A stretch of DNA of 64,000 bases from Aquabacter sp040049275 (GCF_040049275.1 NZ_JBDZDT010000012.1:62001-126000), one strand, 5' to 3'. Positions 17,767 to 28,632 are shown, counted from the stretch's first letter. Notes: generated by a model from the letters alone, not told the origin. Translations and numbers: made by a program.

Positions 17767-18609
17767 TTATTGCGCGTCGCGGATGGCCTCAGTGACCCGC
17801 GCGGCCTGGATATGGGCTGCCACGTCATGGACCCTGATGATCTCGACACCGGCCAGGATGCCGATGGCATTGGAGGCGATGGTGCCCGGCAGGCGCTCGT
17901 CGGTGGTGGTCTCGATGATCCTGCCGATGAAGGATTTGCGCGAAGTGCCAAGCAGCAGCGGCTGGTCAAGCGCGCGCAGGGCGGAAAGGTTCTTCTGGGT
18001 GGACAGATTCTGCTCGAAGGTCTTGCCGAAGCCGATGCCGGGATCAAGCACGATGCGCTCCCGCTTCACGCCGGCCTTCTCTGCCTTTTCCAGCGCCCGC
18101 TTGAAAAAGGCGAGCATGTCCTGAACGATGTCGAGTGTGCCGTCGATGGTTTCGCGATTGTGCATGAGCACCGCCGCCGCACCCGTGTCCGCGATGACGC
18201 GGGCCATGTCCGTATCGCGGGTGAGGCCCCAGACATCGTTTATGATCACCGCTCCCGCCATGACGGCTTTTGCCGCCACCTCGGCCTTCCAGGTATCGAT
18301 GGAGACGGGGGGCATGTCGTCCCGCGCCAGCGCCTTGATGACAGGCGCGACGCGCGCCCATTCCTGGTCGGCCGGCACCGGCGTATGGCCGGGGCGCGTT
18401 GATTCCCCGCCCACGTCCAGGATGTCCGCGCCCTCAGCCGCCATGTGACGGCCGTTGGCGACGGCATCCTCCGGCGTGGCGCTCAGCCCTCCATCGGAGA
18501 AGGAATCGGGTGTCACGTTGAGGATGCCCATGACGAGGGTGCGCGGCCCCAGCGTCAGGCGCCGGTCGCATGCCTCGATTACCCGGGCCGGTGCGGCGCC
18601 CATGGTCAT
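17767..18609 (-). CDS. folP: Dihydropteroate synthase
   Basis: A 280-residue dihydropteroate synthase, which condenses 6-hydroxymethyl-dihydropterin pyrophosphate with p-aminobenzoate. All signature loops are present: MGILNVTPDSFSDGG near residue 27, GGESTRPGH near 68, the Asp in SIDTWK, IINDVWG, MHNRE, the pterin-binding DPGIGFGKTF near 190 and GTSRKSFIGR near 223. The length is normal, and I see no insertion in the p-aminobenzoate loop of the type found in mobile sul enzymes. It stands at the left edge of a ten-kilobase stretch holding four more folate genes but is not adjacent to folB or folK as in common housekeeping operons. Confidence 0.96.
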   Translation of the reverse strand: MTMGAAPARVIEACDRRLTLGPRTLVMGILNVTPDSFSDGGLSATPEDAVANGRHMAAEGADILDVGGESTRPGHTPVPADQEWARVAPVIKALARDDMPPVSIDTWKAEVAAKAVMAGAVIINDVWGLTRDTDMARVIADTGAAAVLMHNRETIDGTLDIVQDMLAFFKRALEKAEKAGVKRERIVLDPGIGFGKTFEQNLSTQKNLSALRALDQPLLLGTSRKSFIGRIIETTTDERLPGTIASNAIGILAGVEIIRVHDVAAHIQAARVTEAIRDAQ

Positions 18610-18955
18610 TTAAAGCACCTCACGCCACCTGACGCAGGCCGGGAACGGCAACCACAATGCGGTTCACCACGTCGTCTCCCGCCCGCTCCCGGGCATGCAT
18701 GGCCACTTGCGGCATGGTCATGCTGGCGGCCATCATGCGGTCCGCCCCCTGCGTGACCCGCGCTATCCCGCAGAATGGCGGGTGGAGGCGAGGGTGGTAA
18801 CCTCGTCGGGAGCGGGTATGCTTGAGCAATATTCAAATCTCTTCGGCTATACCGTTTGCCACGAAGCTCGGCCCCGCATACGAACGTGCTTTCGAGGCTC
18901 GGTTGAACAGACAGATTGGGTGCCGTTGAGAAGGCGGAATTCCTATCCAGCCTCG
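18610..18955. other. Intergenic region upstream of folP, no gene seen
   Basis: About 345 bases. A short minus-strand frame ending at 18620 reads QVAMHARERAGDDVVNRIVV near its end and looks mildly protein-like, but it has no recognisable family or ribosome-binding site. The folP promoter is probably here; no clear boxes are identified. Confidence 0.35.
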
Positions 18956-19768
18956 TCATGCTAGCCCCCTGACCCGATCAATATAGCGTGCTTCGGAGTT
19001 GGCTATGGCCTGCTTGCCTTCCGAGGTGATCGTAAGGTTCCACCACGCGGAATAGAGGCGATCGAACGCGAATGGTGTCAGCTGATCTCTAGCGATCTGC
19101 ACATCGGCAGGTGATAATGGAATAAAATTAGAAAAGCTCCTCATGAAACTAACGGACTTACGGTCCCGATTGACGTTCACGATATCCGCCGACAAAAGTG
19201 CTCCAAGGCCGTCTGCGCCAGCCGCCCAGTGGGCCACCGTTGCGCCATCGAAGTGGCCTGGAATATTTATCAAAGTGAGCCCCGGCTTCAGCTCGTGGGT
19301 ATGACCGGCCCATAAGCAAATTGCGGGGTCCGGGCGCATGATCCAGTCTCGATCACCTTCGTGCAACCAGACTGGGGCGTCGAAGGCATGAGCCCACTCC
19401 ACCATCGAGGAATAATAGTGCGGGTGGCTTATTGCGATGGCGTCGATTCCGCCTAACGACCTGATGAGATCGACCGTTGCTTCGTCGAGTAAGGTGACAC
19501 AGTCCCACAGCACATTGCCCGTTGGCGTGCGTACGAGAAGGGCCCGTTGGCCGATTCCGAAAGCAGGGAACATGCCGATCCCAAACAGATCCGGTTCATA
19601 GCGACGCCACCCATTGAAATGGGTCTGGCGCAGTGCCGGGAGCGTCGTCCACCTCTGACCGGTCGAAGGCGTTGCCTCCCGCTCGTCCTCACAGATCGTG
19701 CAATGTGAGGGCGGCATTTCCGATTTGGGATACTGAGTTCCGCACCCGGTACACACAAAAAAAGCCAT
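18956..19768 (-). CDS. MBL-fold protein with N-terminal zinc ribbon
   Basis: A 270-residue protein. Residues 1-30 form a rubredoxin-like zinc knuckle (FVCTGCGTQYP followed by HCTICEDER, two Cys-x-x-Cys pairs). The rest has metallo-beta-lactamase-fold order: TPTGNVLWDC, then AIAISHPHYYSSMVEW where HxHxDH normally sits, NIPGHFDGATVAHW and LLSADIV. The canonical Asp-His of the metal motif is replaced (HPHYYSS), so the metal site is altered. The ATG at 19768 has GGAGG six bases upstream. It lies 38 nt downstream of the flavoprotein gene, so the two are likely co-transcribed. Confidence 0.82.
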   Translation of the reverse strand: MAFFVCTGCGTQYPKSEMPPSHCTICEDEREATPSTGQRWTTLPALRQTHFNGWRRYEPDLFGIGMFPAFGIGQRALLVRTPTGNVLWDCVTLLDEATVDLIRSLGGIDAIAISHPHYYSSMVEWAHAFDAPVWLHEGDRDWIMRPDPAICLWAGHTHELKPGLTLINIPGHFDGATVAHWAAGADGLGALLSADIVNVNRDRKSVSFMRSFSNFIPLSPADVQIARDQLTPFAFDRLYSAWWNLTITSEGKQAIANSEARYIDRVRGLA

Positions 19769-19806
19769 TCTTGCCTCCAGCGCGCTCAGGGATATCATGC
19801 TGCCCT

Positions 19807-20991
19807 TCAACTCAGAAGCCTTGTGCCCACCTCAACATAGCGTCGCATCTGTACGGTCGGGTGTTGGGCGGCAGCATGCAAATCGCGCATTCGCCGTTGC
19901 AAAGGCGAGCTGTCATAAAGGGCAGCAGCGCCCCCAAGCGAAAAGCACATGTCAGCGATTTGAACACACCTGTTGGTAACCCAGATCGCGCTCTGAACGC
20001 CTTCCACATGCAGTGTCGCATCATCTAGGGACACAGTGAGAGCGTGGCGCCATTGACGTGCAACCTGGTCCCGGAAATACGCGCGTGCTGCGCGCAGATC
20101 GGCATCCACACGGCCGAGTTCACTTCGAAACATTTCACTCTCCCGCATCGGTGCGGTTGCCTTCTCCTGTTGCCTGCCCCCCTTCGCTATCGCAACGATG
20201 TCATCGAAGGCGGCTTCGGCGATTCCGAGAGAGACAGCAGCATGCAGGAGCGGGATGAACAGTTTCAAAGTCTTGTAGAGTGGCCCCGGGACGCATGACG
20301 TCTGCTTTTCTGAATCGAAGAAATTCTTCTCCGGAACCGCCACACGCTCGATGGTGATGTGATGGCTTCCCGTGCCCTTCAGTCCTGCGGAGTGCCAGGT
20401 ATCTTCGATCTGCCACTCCGAGGCAGGCAAGGCGAAGGAGCGGGTTGATCCGGGAACCAGGCTTCCCCCTTCGGTAACAACACAGGCGCCGACGAGCCAG
20501 TCGGCATGTTGGCAGGCACTGACCAACGGCCATCGGCCGCTCACATGCCAGACGCCACACCTAAGCTCGGCAGTCCCTATTGGCTGGACCGATCCAGCAA
20601 CGATGACATTCGGGCCATTGCGATAAACGTCGTCGTAGGTCTGGCGCGGCAACAAGGGCGTAAAAAGCGCGCCGGCGAGAGCAATCATAGTGGTCCAGCC
20701 GAGCGATCCATCGATTTTCGCGACTTCGCGCAAGATTTCCAGTCCCGCCGGAAAATCGAGCTCCAGCCCGCCATGGCTTCGCGGCACAAACAGCCGGTAT
20801 ACGCCGATCGCCTTCAGGCGTTCCACTACGTCGATGGGTATTCGGCGCTCGCGTTCGATGTCGTGGGCGCGTGTGGCGAGCACGGGGCCTATTTCGCAAA
20901 CGGCGGCGAGCAGGCTAATCGCCGGCTCGGTCATCGACATCATCTGATGTAGGTTCGAGTAAGCTCGCGGCATCTCGCTCTCATGCCCCAT
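19807..20991 (-). CDS. Acyl-CoA-dehydrogenase-fold flavoprotein (possible class D monooxygenase)
   Basis: A 394-residue protein of the acyl-CoA dehydrogenase superfamily. The N-terminal helical domain has LKAIGVYRLFVPRSHGGLEL near residue 50, the middle beta domain has VIVAGSVQPIGTAEL, GVWHVSGRWPLVSACQHADW and DTWHSAGLKGTGSHH, and a C-terminal helical bundle ends in MRRYVEVGTRLL. These features, especially SGRWPLVSACQHADW and GTGSHHI, match the oxygenase branch (DszC or hydroxyphenylacetate 3-hydroxylase type, using reduced flavin) better than true acyl-CoA dehydrogenases. The ATG at 20991 has a strong GGAGGAG upstream. No flavin reductase is encoded nearby. The substrate is unknown. Confidence 0.83.
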   Translation of the reverse strand: MGHESEMPRAYSNLHQMMSMTEPAISLLAAVCEIGPVLATRAHDIERERRIPIDVVERLKAIGVYRLFVPRSHGGLELDFPAGLEILREVAKIDGSLGWTTMIALAGALFTPLLPRQTYDDVYRNGPNVIVAGSVQPIGTAELRCGVWHVSGRWPLVSACQHADWLVGACVVTEGGSLVPGSTRSFALPASEWQIEDTWHSAGLKGTGSHHITIERVAVPEKNFFDSEKQTSCVPGPLYKTLKLFIPLLHAAVSLGIAEAAFDDIVAIAKGGRQQEKATAPMRESEMFRSELGRVDADLRAARAYFRDQVARQWRHALTVSLDDATLHVEGVQSAIWVTNRCVQIADMCFSLGGAAALYDSSPLQRRMRDLHAAAQHPTVQMRRYVEVGTRLLS

Positions 20992-21128
20992 TTCACGCTC
21001 CTCCACATCGGCTATCTCTGCCTGTCCGCCGCCACGATGCACTGGACGCGACCAACCTTGCCCGTGTCCGGTCGGCCGCCGCGAGTTGGTCGCTCGATCG
21101 GGATGTTGCGAACCACTGCACAGCCCTT

Positions 21129-21863
21129 TCACCAGGCCAGCGGCCTCGCTTCTACCCAAAGGAACAGTGGTACCCGCATCCATTGCTGCAAGGCATTCCG
21201 CCCGTCCCGCTGCTCCGGCAGAGGTTCGCGCAAGGCGGTGATCGCCAGCCCGGCGCCCGCTAGCGCATCCACATAGGTCTCCAGCGGCTGTGACCACCAT
21301 CCGGTAAAGCGGACGCGCACGCCGTCGAGCTTCTCCTCGCCCTCGAAACGCTCCCGCCCGTAGTACGTGCCGTCCAGCACGAAGGGGGCGTCCGGCGCAG
21401 TGTTGACGAAGCGACCGCGATTGCGGAAGGGATGCACCAGTGACAACACGAGTCGCCCGCCTGGCCGCAGCACCCGTCGGATCTCCCTCAGCACGGCCGG
21501 CACGTTCTCAACGTCCATCAGCATATTGTAGGCGACAACCAAATCGAACCGATCACTATCGAGCGGAAGCGCGGCGGCATCTGCGACCGCGTAGTCGTCG
21601 GCCGACTCGGCCGCGGCGGCGGCGGCCACCATCGCGTCCACCGCGTCGCAGGCGGTGACGTGATATCCCAGCGTCTTCAACTCACGCGACACGCGCCCTT
21701 CGCCGCAGCCCACATCAAGCGCCGCACCGTTGCCTTTGCCGATGAACCCGGAGAGTGCACTGCGATAGGACCAGAATGCATCATGGTCAGGCAGGCGGGC
21801 CCAGGCGATCCATTCGTCTGCTACGGCGGACCAGTAGTCCCGGTCGACGGATCCCTTCGACAT
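21129..21863 (-). CDS. Class I SAM-dependent methyltransferase
   Basis: A 244-residue Methyltransf_11-type enzyme. Motif I is AALDVGCGEGRVSREL near residue 47, the post-I acidic end is TACDAVDAM, motif II is FDLVVAYNMLMDVENV near 105 and motif III is RRVLRPGGRLVLSLVHPF near 130. The start ATG has AGGGAG seven bases upstream. It lies 137 nt upstream of the flavoprotein gene on the same strand. With that neighbour it could form a hydroxylation-then-methylation pair, but no substrate can be inferred from sequence. Confidence 0.9.
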   Translation of the reverse strand: MSKGSVDRDYWSAVADEWIAWARLPDHDAFWSYRSALSGFIGKGNGAALDVGCGEGRVSRELKTLGYHVTACDAVDAMVAAAAAAESADDYAVADAAALPLDSDRFDLVVAYNMLMDVENVPAVLREIRRVLRPGGRLVLSLVHPFRNRGRFVNTAPDAPFVLDGTYYGRERFEGEEKLDGVRVRFTGWWSQPLETYVDALAGAGLAITALREPLPEQRDGRNALQQWMRVPLFLWVEARPLAW

Positions 21864-21972
21864 CGATCGCTCCCTGATGGCGGGTGTCAGTTCAAAAATC
21901 TGTCTGTGAAGACCTTTGTGCGCGTGATGCCGGCTTGCCGAGCGTCATTGCCCGGCAAGCCGGCATCAATGA

Positions 21973-23253
21973 TTACGCGCCCTTCTCGGCATTCGTGGCG
22001 AGATGTGCCAGCAGCGTCATGAGGCGGATGCCGCTGGCTAGGCTGTCCGGATGGATATTGAAGTCTGCCGTGTGCTCGCCGGACCGGCCGAACTCGTCCT
22101 TCGCGACGCCGAGGCCGAAATAGAGCGCCGGCAGCACCTGCGTGTAATAGGCGAAATCATCCGCGAACATGCCCCGCCGAGACCGCACGTCGAGGGCGCC
22201 GGGCCAAATGAGCTGCAACGGCGGCACGATCCTGGAGAAAAGCTCCTCGTCGTTCCGCATGGACGGAGTGGCCTGCCGGAGCGACCATTCATAGCTCACG
22301 CCATGTAACACCGAGACAATGGTGTCGGTGATGATCGCCTCCAGCGATCTCTCGCCGGGCGGCGCGACGCGGAGGTCCTCGAACGCCCGGATCGTGCCCA
22401 CGAGCTCGGCGCTTCCGGGCAAGGTGTTGGAGGCGCCGGAATCGGCCTTCAGGCTCGTGACCGACAACACCATCGGACGGTTCGCCAGATCGAGGCGCCG
22501 CGCCGGCAACGTGGTGAGAGCCTCGACGAGCCGGGCCGCGAGCGAGGGGATATCGTCACCCGCATAGGGAGCCGCGGCGTGGGAGCCTCTGCCCTCGATC
22601 ACCAGCCTGAAATAGTTGCTGCCCGCAAGCCGGGGGCCGGAGGCGATGCTCACGATCCCGAGCTGGAGGGGGGGAGAGACGTGGAGTGCGAAGGCCTGCT
22701 CGACGCCGAGGCGGGCGATGATGCCTTCTTGGATGAGGTCGTCGGCCCCGCGGCCGATCTCTTCCGCCGGCTGGAACACGAGCACGATCCTGCCCGCGAA
22801 CCAGTGGGGTTGGGCGTGGACCACGCGCGCCATCGCCAGGAGCATGGCGGTGTGCGCGTCGTGGCCGCAATTGTGCATGAGCCCGTCGATCTCGGAGCGG
22901 GGATTGTGATCGTGCGGCTCGACGACTCCGGGATCTAGGGGGCGCGCATCGAGCTCGGCGCGGATCGCAATCACGGGTCCCGGTCGGCCCGTGTCGTACA
23001 CGGCGATCACTGCGGTGGGCGCGCTCTGCGAGGGGAAGATCGAGAATCGTCCGAGCGCCGAAATCTGCTCCGACACATAAGCATGTGCCTTGTACTCGGC
23101 ATGTCCGAGTTCCGGGTTCCGATGCATGTAGGTATAAGCCGCCTGCGCAACCGGGAGCGCCTTTTGTATCTCGTCATCGAGCGCGCTGAGCGAGAAGATA
23201 GTCTCGCGACTGAATAATAAGGGCTCATAGACGGCTGTCTCGTTCATGCTCAT
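21973..23253 (-). CDS. M20-family amidohydrolase (hippurate/aminobenzoyl-glutamate hydrolase-like)
   Basis: A 426-residue zinc peptidase-fold enzyme of subfamily M20D. HRNPELGHAEYKA opens the domain, IRAELDARPL and GLMHNCGHDAHTAMLL carry the metal-binding residues near 110-150, VFQPAEEIGRGADDLI holds the catalytic Glu, and FADDFAYYTQVLPALYFGLG closes the site. M20D enzymes cleave N-acyl or aroyl amino acids, including hippurate, indole-acetyl-amino acids and p-aminobenzoyl-glutamate. Its ATG overlaps the folK stop (ATGA at 23250-23253) with GGAGG upstream, so it is translated with folK. That coupling makes a folate-breakdown amide an attractive, unproven substrate. Confidence 0.88.
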   Translation of the reverse strand: MSMNETAVYEPLLFSRETIFSLSALDDEIQKALPVAQAAYTYMHRNPELGHAEYKAHAYVSEQISALGRFSIFPSQSAPTAVIAVYDTGRPGPVIAIRAELDARPLDPGVVEPHDHNPRSEIDGLMHNCGHDAHTAMLLAMARVVHAQPHWFAGRIVLVFQPAEEIGRGADDLIQEGIIARLGVEQAFALHVSPPLQLGIVSIASGPRLAGSNYFRLVIEGRGSHAAAPYAGDDIPSLAARLVEALTTLPARRLDLANRPMVLSVTSLKADSGASNTLPGSAELVGTIRAFEDLRVAPPGERSLEAIITDTIVSVLHGVSYEWSLRQATPSMRNDEELFSRIVPPLQLIWPGALDVRSRRGMFADDFAYYTQVLPALYFGLGVAKDEFGRSGEHTADFNIHPDSLASGIRLMTLLAHLATNAEKGA

Positions 23254-23792
23254 GGCCGTTCCTCCATCGGATTGAGGGCGATCGCTGTTTCCAGGACCAT
23301 GGCTGGCATGTGGTCCATTCTCTCTACATCGGCGCCGCCGTCCGGCAGCGCGGCAAGCGCATCGGCGACGCGCCGCCCCTTGATCACGCGAGTGCTGTCG
23401 ATCGCCGCCAGCGGAACGAGGACGAAGGCGCGATCGAACAGACGCCGATGGGGAAGGGTCAGTGTCTCCGTTTCGAGTTCGACATCGCCGTAGATGAGGA
23501 TGTCGACGTCGATCACCCGCGGTCCCCATCGCACACCGCGCACACGGCCCTGATCGGCCTCAATCCTCTGGCACCGGCCCAGCAACTCCAACGGAGAGAG
23601 GCGCGTGCGGCCGATGGCGCAGGCGTTGACGAACCAGTCCTGGTCAGTCTTCCCCCATGGCGCGGACCGGTAGAACGGCGAAACGGTGATGATCGAGATA
23701 TCGGGCTCCGTTCCGAACCGCTCGATCGCGCGCCGGAGGTTCTCAGCCTTGTCGCCGACATTGCTACCCAACGAGAGCGTGAATTCAGTCAT
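23250..23792 (-). CDS. folK: 2-amino-4-hydroxy-6-hydroxymethyldihydropteridine pyrophosphokinase
   Basis: A 180-residue HPPK that activates the pterin with ATP before FolP acts. The signatures are SLGSNVGDKAENLRRAIE near residue 8, SPFYRSAPWGKTDQDWFVN near 43, the signature loop GVRWGPRVIDVDILIYGD near 91-108, and LPHRRLFDRAFVLVPL. The Asp pair in DVDIL binds the two magnesium ions. The length is slightly above the usual 160 residues because of a C-terminal tail (DHMPAMVLETAIALNPMEER). It is translationally coupled to the downstream M20 hydrolase and divergent from folC across an AT-rich gap. Confidence 0.95.
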   Translation of the reverse strand: MTEFTLSLGSNVGDKAENLRRAIERFGTEPDISIITVSPFYRSAPWGKTDQDWFVNACAIGRTRLSPLELLGRCQRIEADQGRVRGVRWGPRVIDVDILIYGDVELETETLTLPHRRLFDRAFVLVPLAAIDSTRVIKGRRVADALAALPDGGADVERMDHMPAMVLETAIALNPMEERP

Positions 23793-24105
23793 GGCGCCCC
23801 CGCACACTCAAAAAAAGAAAATGCCCGGGATCATATTGGCGCATCTTCACGGTGGCGAGGCTAAGGTTGCCCTTCTTCCGGAGAACAGGCGCCACGTCGA
23901 AGCTTTCTATTGCGTATTTGCGTCGTTCTTGTCCTTTTATCTGGTCGAGTTTGTCAATCTTATTCCGTAAGATATATAGAATTAGTACGAATATTATCGT
24001 AACAACTTGAATCTGTTCCTTATTTTTTCCAAAATGGTCTCTCTCTGGTCGCCCGTCTCGCGCGGGCCTTGGGCCGTAACATCGAAAAATTGGAAGAATG
24101 ACGTG
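23793..24105. other. AT-rich divergent region between folK and folC
   Basis: About 310 bases separating two divergent folate genes. Positions 23930-24060 are strikingly AT-rich for this GC-rich DNA and contain a good promoter candidate for folC. A TTG at 24007 opens the folC frame earlier but gives an atypical hydrophobic leader, so I do not use it. No separate gene is seen. Confidence 0.6.
23951..23978 (+). promoter_or_regulatory. Candidate sigma-70-type promoter for folC
   Basis: TTGTCA (23951-23956) and TATATA (23973-23978) are separated by 16 bp, about 130 nt upstream of the chosen folC ATG. The boxes are close to consensus and lie in the AT-rich island. Not tested. Confidence 0.5.
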
Positions 24106-25467
24106 ATGCGACGCGACGCGCTCGATCCCAGTCTGGCTCTGGTCCTCTCGAAACTTGGAAGCCTCATCGATTGGGAGAACAGGGATCGGAGAGGCGGCAT
24201 GCCGGTCGTGCTCGATCCGCTGCGCGATCTGCTCGATCGTGTCGGCAACCCTCAGCTCGCCTTTCGCACCGTGCACGTGGCCGGCACGAAGGGGAAGGGC
24301 TCCGTTGCCGCCCTCATCGAGGCTGGGCTCCATCGCGCGGGCTTGAAGGTGGGACGCTTCTCCTCGCCCCATGTTGAGAGGGTCACGGAACGCGTGACCT
24401 TCGGCGGGCATGAGATCGACGAGCGCTCGCTCGCCGCAGCCCTGGAACGGGCATGGTCGGTCCGCGAAGAGGCCTTCCGGCAAGGCGGGCCGGGGTATGC
24501 CGTCACGCGGTTCGATCTCGAAACCCTGGCAGCCATCCTTGCCTTCGCCGAGGCCGGTGTCGATTGGGCGATACTCGAATGCGGCATGGGCGGCCGCTCC
24601 GATTCGACCAACGTCGTCGACGGGGAAGTAGCAGTCCTCACCAATGTCGGGCTGGAACACACTGCGATCCTCGGCACGACGCATACCGCGATCGCCTACC
24701 AGAAGGTCGGCATCCTCAAACGGGGTGCGACGCTTGTCACCGCGGTGGAGCCGGACGGTGAGGCCGGAGCAGTCGTGCGTGCTGCAGCGGAAGAGCTCGG
24801 ATGCCCTATCGTGTTTCGTCCGCCGCGACCCGGAGAGGCCATAGCCGAGATCAATACCGGGCTCGCGCAGGCGGTGCTCGACGAGCTTGGACGTCGCGGG
24901 GTGTCGATCTGCCGGCCGGATCTGCCGCCCGGCCCGGTGGCGGGATGGCTCGTTGATGCGGAAACCCGCCGTGCCGCGCGCCTGCCGGGCCGCATGGAGC
25001 GGTTCGATCTGCCGCTGGCCACCGTGGCGAACGGTCTTGACTATGCGCCGCGAGCCTTCCTGCCGGTGATCCTGGATGGCGCACACGTGCCCTTCAACCT
25101 CGAGGCCGTGCTGGCCGACCTCGGCAACATGGCCGACCTCGCAGGCCCCTGCGCCGTCGTATTCGGGCTCGGGCGCGACAAGCAGGCACGCGAAATGCTG
25201 AACGTCCTCAAGCCGCACGCCAGCATCGTGATTTGCACCCGAACCACCTCCGGGCCGCCCTCCTACGAGCCCTCCGAACTCCGCAACCTCGCCGACAGCC
25301 TCGGGCTCGCCGCCGTGGTGGCGGCGCACCCTGGCGATGCGGTTGCAAAGGCTTCCGCCTTCGCCGCCGCGCAAGACTGGATACTTGTCACCGGGTCCCT
25401 GCACGTCGTCGGCGCGGTGCGGCCGATCCTTCACCGGCTGGTGACCCCGCGGCCGGACCAGCTCTGA
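24106..25467 (+). CDS. folC: Folylpolyglutamate / dihydrofolate synthase
   Basis: A 453-residue Mur-ligase-family enzyme that adds glutamate to dihydropteroate and tetrahydrofolate. The signatures are LLDRVGNPQLAFRTVHVAGT, the P-loop GTKGKGS near residue 62, GRFSSPHVERVTERV, the metal-binding region LECGMGGRSDSTNVV near 160, NVGLEHTAILG and the C-terminal domain ILDGAHVPFNLEAV. The P-loop reads GTKGKGS where most bacterial FolC have GTNGKGS. The ATG at 24106 has GGAAGA upstream. It is the only folate gene here on the plus strand, divergent from folK and convergent with pabAB. Confidence 0.93.
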   Translation: MRRDALDPSLALVLSKLGSLIDWENRDRRGGMPVVLDPLRDLLDRVGNPQLAFRTVHVAGTKGKGSVAALIEAGLHRAGLKVGRFSSPHVERVTERVTFGGHEIDERSLAAALERAWSVREEAFRQGGPGYAVTRFDLETLAAILAFAEAGVDWAILECGMGGRSDSTNVVDGEVAVLTNVGLEHTAILGTTHTAIAYQKVGILKRGATLVTAVEPDGEAGAVVRAAAEELGCPIVFRPPRPGEAIAEINTGLAQAVLDELGRRGVSICRPDLPPGPVAGWLVDAETRRAARLPGRMERFDLPLATVANGLDYAPRAFLPVILDGAHVPFNLEAVLADLGNMADLAGPCAVVFGLGRDKQAREMLNVLKPHASIVICTRTTSGPPSYEPSELRNLADSLGLAAVVAAHPGDAVAKASAFAAAQDWILVTGSLHVVGAVRPILHRLVTPRPDQL

Positions 25468-25483
25468 AGCGCGGCGCCGGGTA

Positions 25484-27619
<2,136 letters not shown>

Positions 27620-27753
27620 GGCCAGCCTCGATGCCGTACCTCAGATGCCACACGGGCGAGGCGATGCCGGACGCGAGGATTGCCCGACATCGCAGCCGAT
27701 GCCTTTGACCATATCGACCGGCCCGCGCGTCCCGGGCCACTGACGGCCACGGA

Positions 27754-28371
27754 TCAGCCGCGCAGGAGTTTGAAAGCTTCGGCGCGCATCGCGGCGTCTG
27801 TTTCGAGCACGCCCTTGGACACAACTGTTAAAGTAGCGCTATTCGGCGCGCGGACGCCGCGCATGGCCATGCAGAGGTGCTCCGCCTCGATGAGCACGAA
27901 GACGCCTTTGGGCCGCAGCGCATCCCACATCGCCTCGACGATCTGGGTGCTGAGACGCTCCTGGAGTTGTGGGCGGCGCGCCAACGTGTGCACGACGCGG
28001 GCAATCTTGCTCAGGCCCGCCAGCCGGCCGTCCTGTGGCAGATAGGCAACGTGGGCCTTTCCGAAGAAAGGCAAAAGGTGATGCTCACACATCGAGAAGA
28101 ATGAGATGTCCTTGACGATGACGATGTCTTCGTGCCCGTCGGCGCAAAATTGCGTCGTAAGATGCTTGCGCGGATCTTCGTTAAGACCGGAAAATATTTC
28201 GAGATACATCTTTGCGACACGGCGCGGGGTTTCCCGCAGCCCTTCCCGGTCTGGGTCTTCACCCAAAGCAATGAGCGTCTGCGTGACCGCATCCATTATT
28301 TTTTTCTTTACGTCGCGATCACGATCGATAGCGATGGCTTCGCTACGTGTCATTTCGAGAACATCGTGCAC
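27754..28371 (-). CDS. folE: GTP cyclohydrolase I
   Basis: A 205-residue type IA GTP cyclohydrolase, making 7,8-dihydroneopterin triphosphate. GEDPDREGLRETPRRVAKMY opens the family region; the zinc ligands are in FFSMCEHHLLPFFGKAHVAY (Cys, His) and AEHLCMAMRGVRAPNS (second Cys); LSKIARVVHTLARRPQLQER and TVVSKGVLETD complete the active site. I choose the GTG at 28371 because GGAGG lies six to eight bases upstream; an ATG at 28353 is the alternative. It is 135 nt upstream of pabAB on the same strand. One copy of the 42-nt conserved motif lies 220 nt upstream. Confidence 0.96.
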   Translation of the reverse strand: MHDVLEMTRSEAIAIDRDRDVKKKIMDAVTQTLIALGEDPDREGLRETPRRVAKMYLEIFSGLNEDPRKHLTTQFCADGHEDIVIVKDISFFSMCEHHLLPFFGKAHVAYLPQDGRLAGLSKIARVVHTLARRPQLQERLSTQIVEAMWDALRPKGVFVLIEAEHLCMAMRGVRAPNSATLTVVSKGVLETDAAMRAEAFKLLRG

Positions 28372-28590
28372 AACACACCTCCCGTTGGACCAACCGCCCA
28401 CGCCACCGAACGTCACACGCAACTCAGTTTGCTGGTTCACGGCTTCGAGCGAGGCCGCGAATGGCAAGCTGTGTCAGGGTAAACGCACGCGAATCCCGCT
28501 TGGTAGTGTTCCTATCTCCCAACTCCCTCGGCCAAGACCGGCAGCTGCGAAGCTGGTGAGCGAACGCTACATACTTAAAGGCAAGACATC

Positions 28591-28632
28591 ATAAGTGAGT
28601 GCGGGTGTGCGATCGGTCACGGATTCAACTCA
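28591..28632 (-). repeat. Conserved 42-nt intergenic motif, copy 1
   Basis: On the plus strand it reads ATAAGTGA, 17 variable bases, then GTCACGGATTCAACTCA (28616-28632). The 17-nt core is identical in all three copies of the window, and the ATAAG-to-core distance is 25 nt in each. It is listed on the minus strand because it lies 220 nt upstream of the minus-strand folE start. It could be a promoter or operator, or a dispersed repeat. Confidence 0.7.

Noticed and set aside
17767..18609. folP as a mobile sulfonamide-resistance (sul) gene
   Set aside because: The loops are those of ordinary dihydropteroate synthase, with no visible insertion at the pABA site and no integron context.
24007..24105. 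Upstream TTG start for folC adding 33 residues
   Set aside because: The extra residues are from the AT-rich promoter island, unlike any FolC N-terminus; the ATG at 24106 has a better ribosome-binding site.
28591..28632. Three-copy motif as a standard sigma-70 promoter
   Set aside because: In minus orientation the TTGAAT and TTATAG-like blocks are far more than 17-18 bp apart, so the conserved blocks do not fit -35/-10 spacing.
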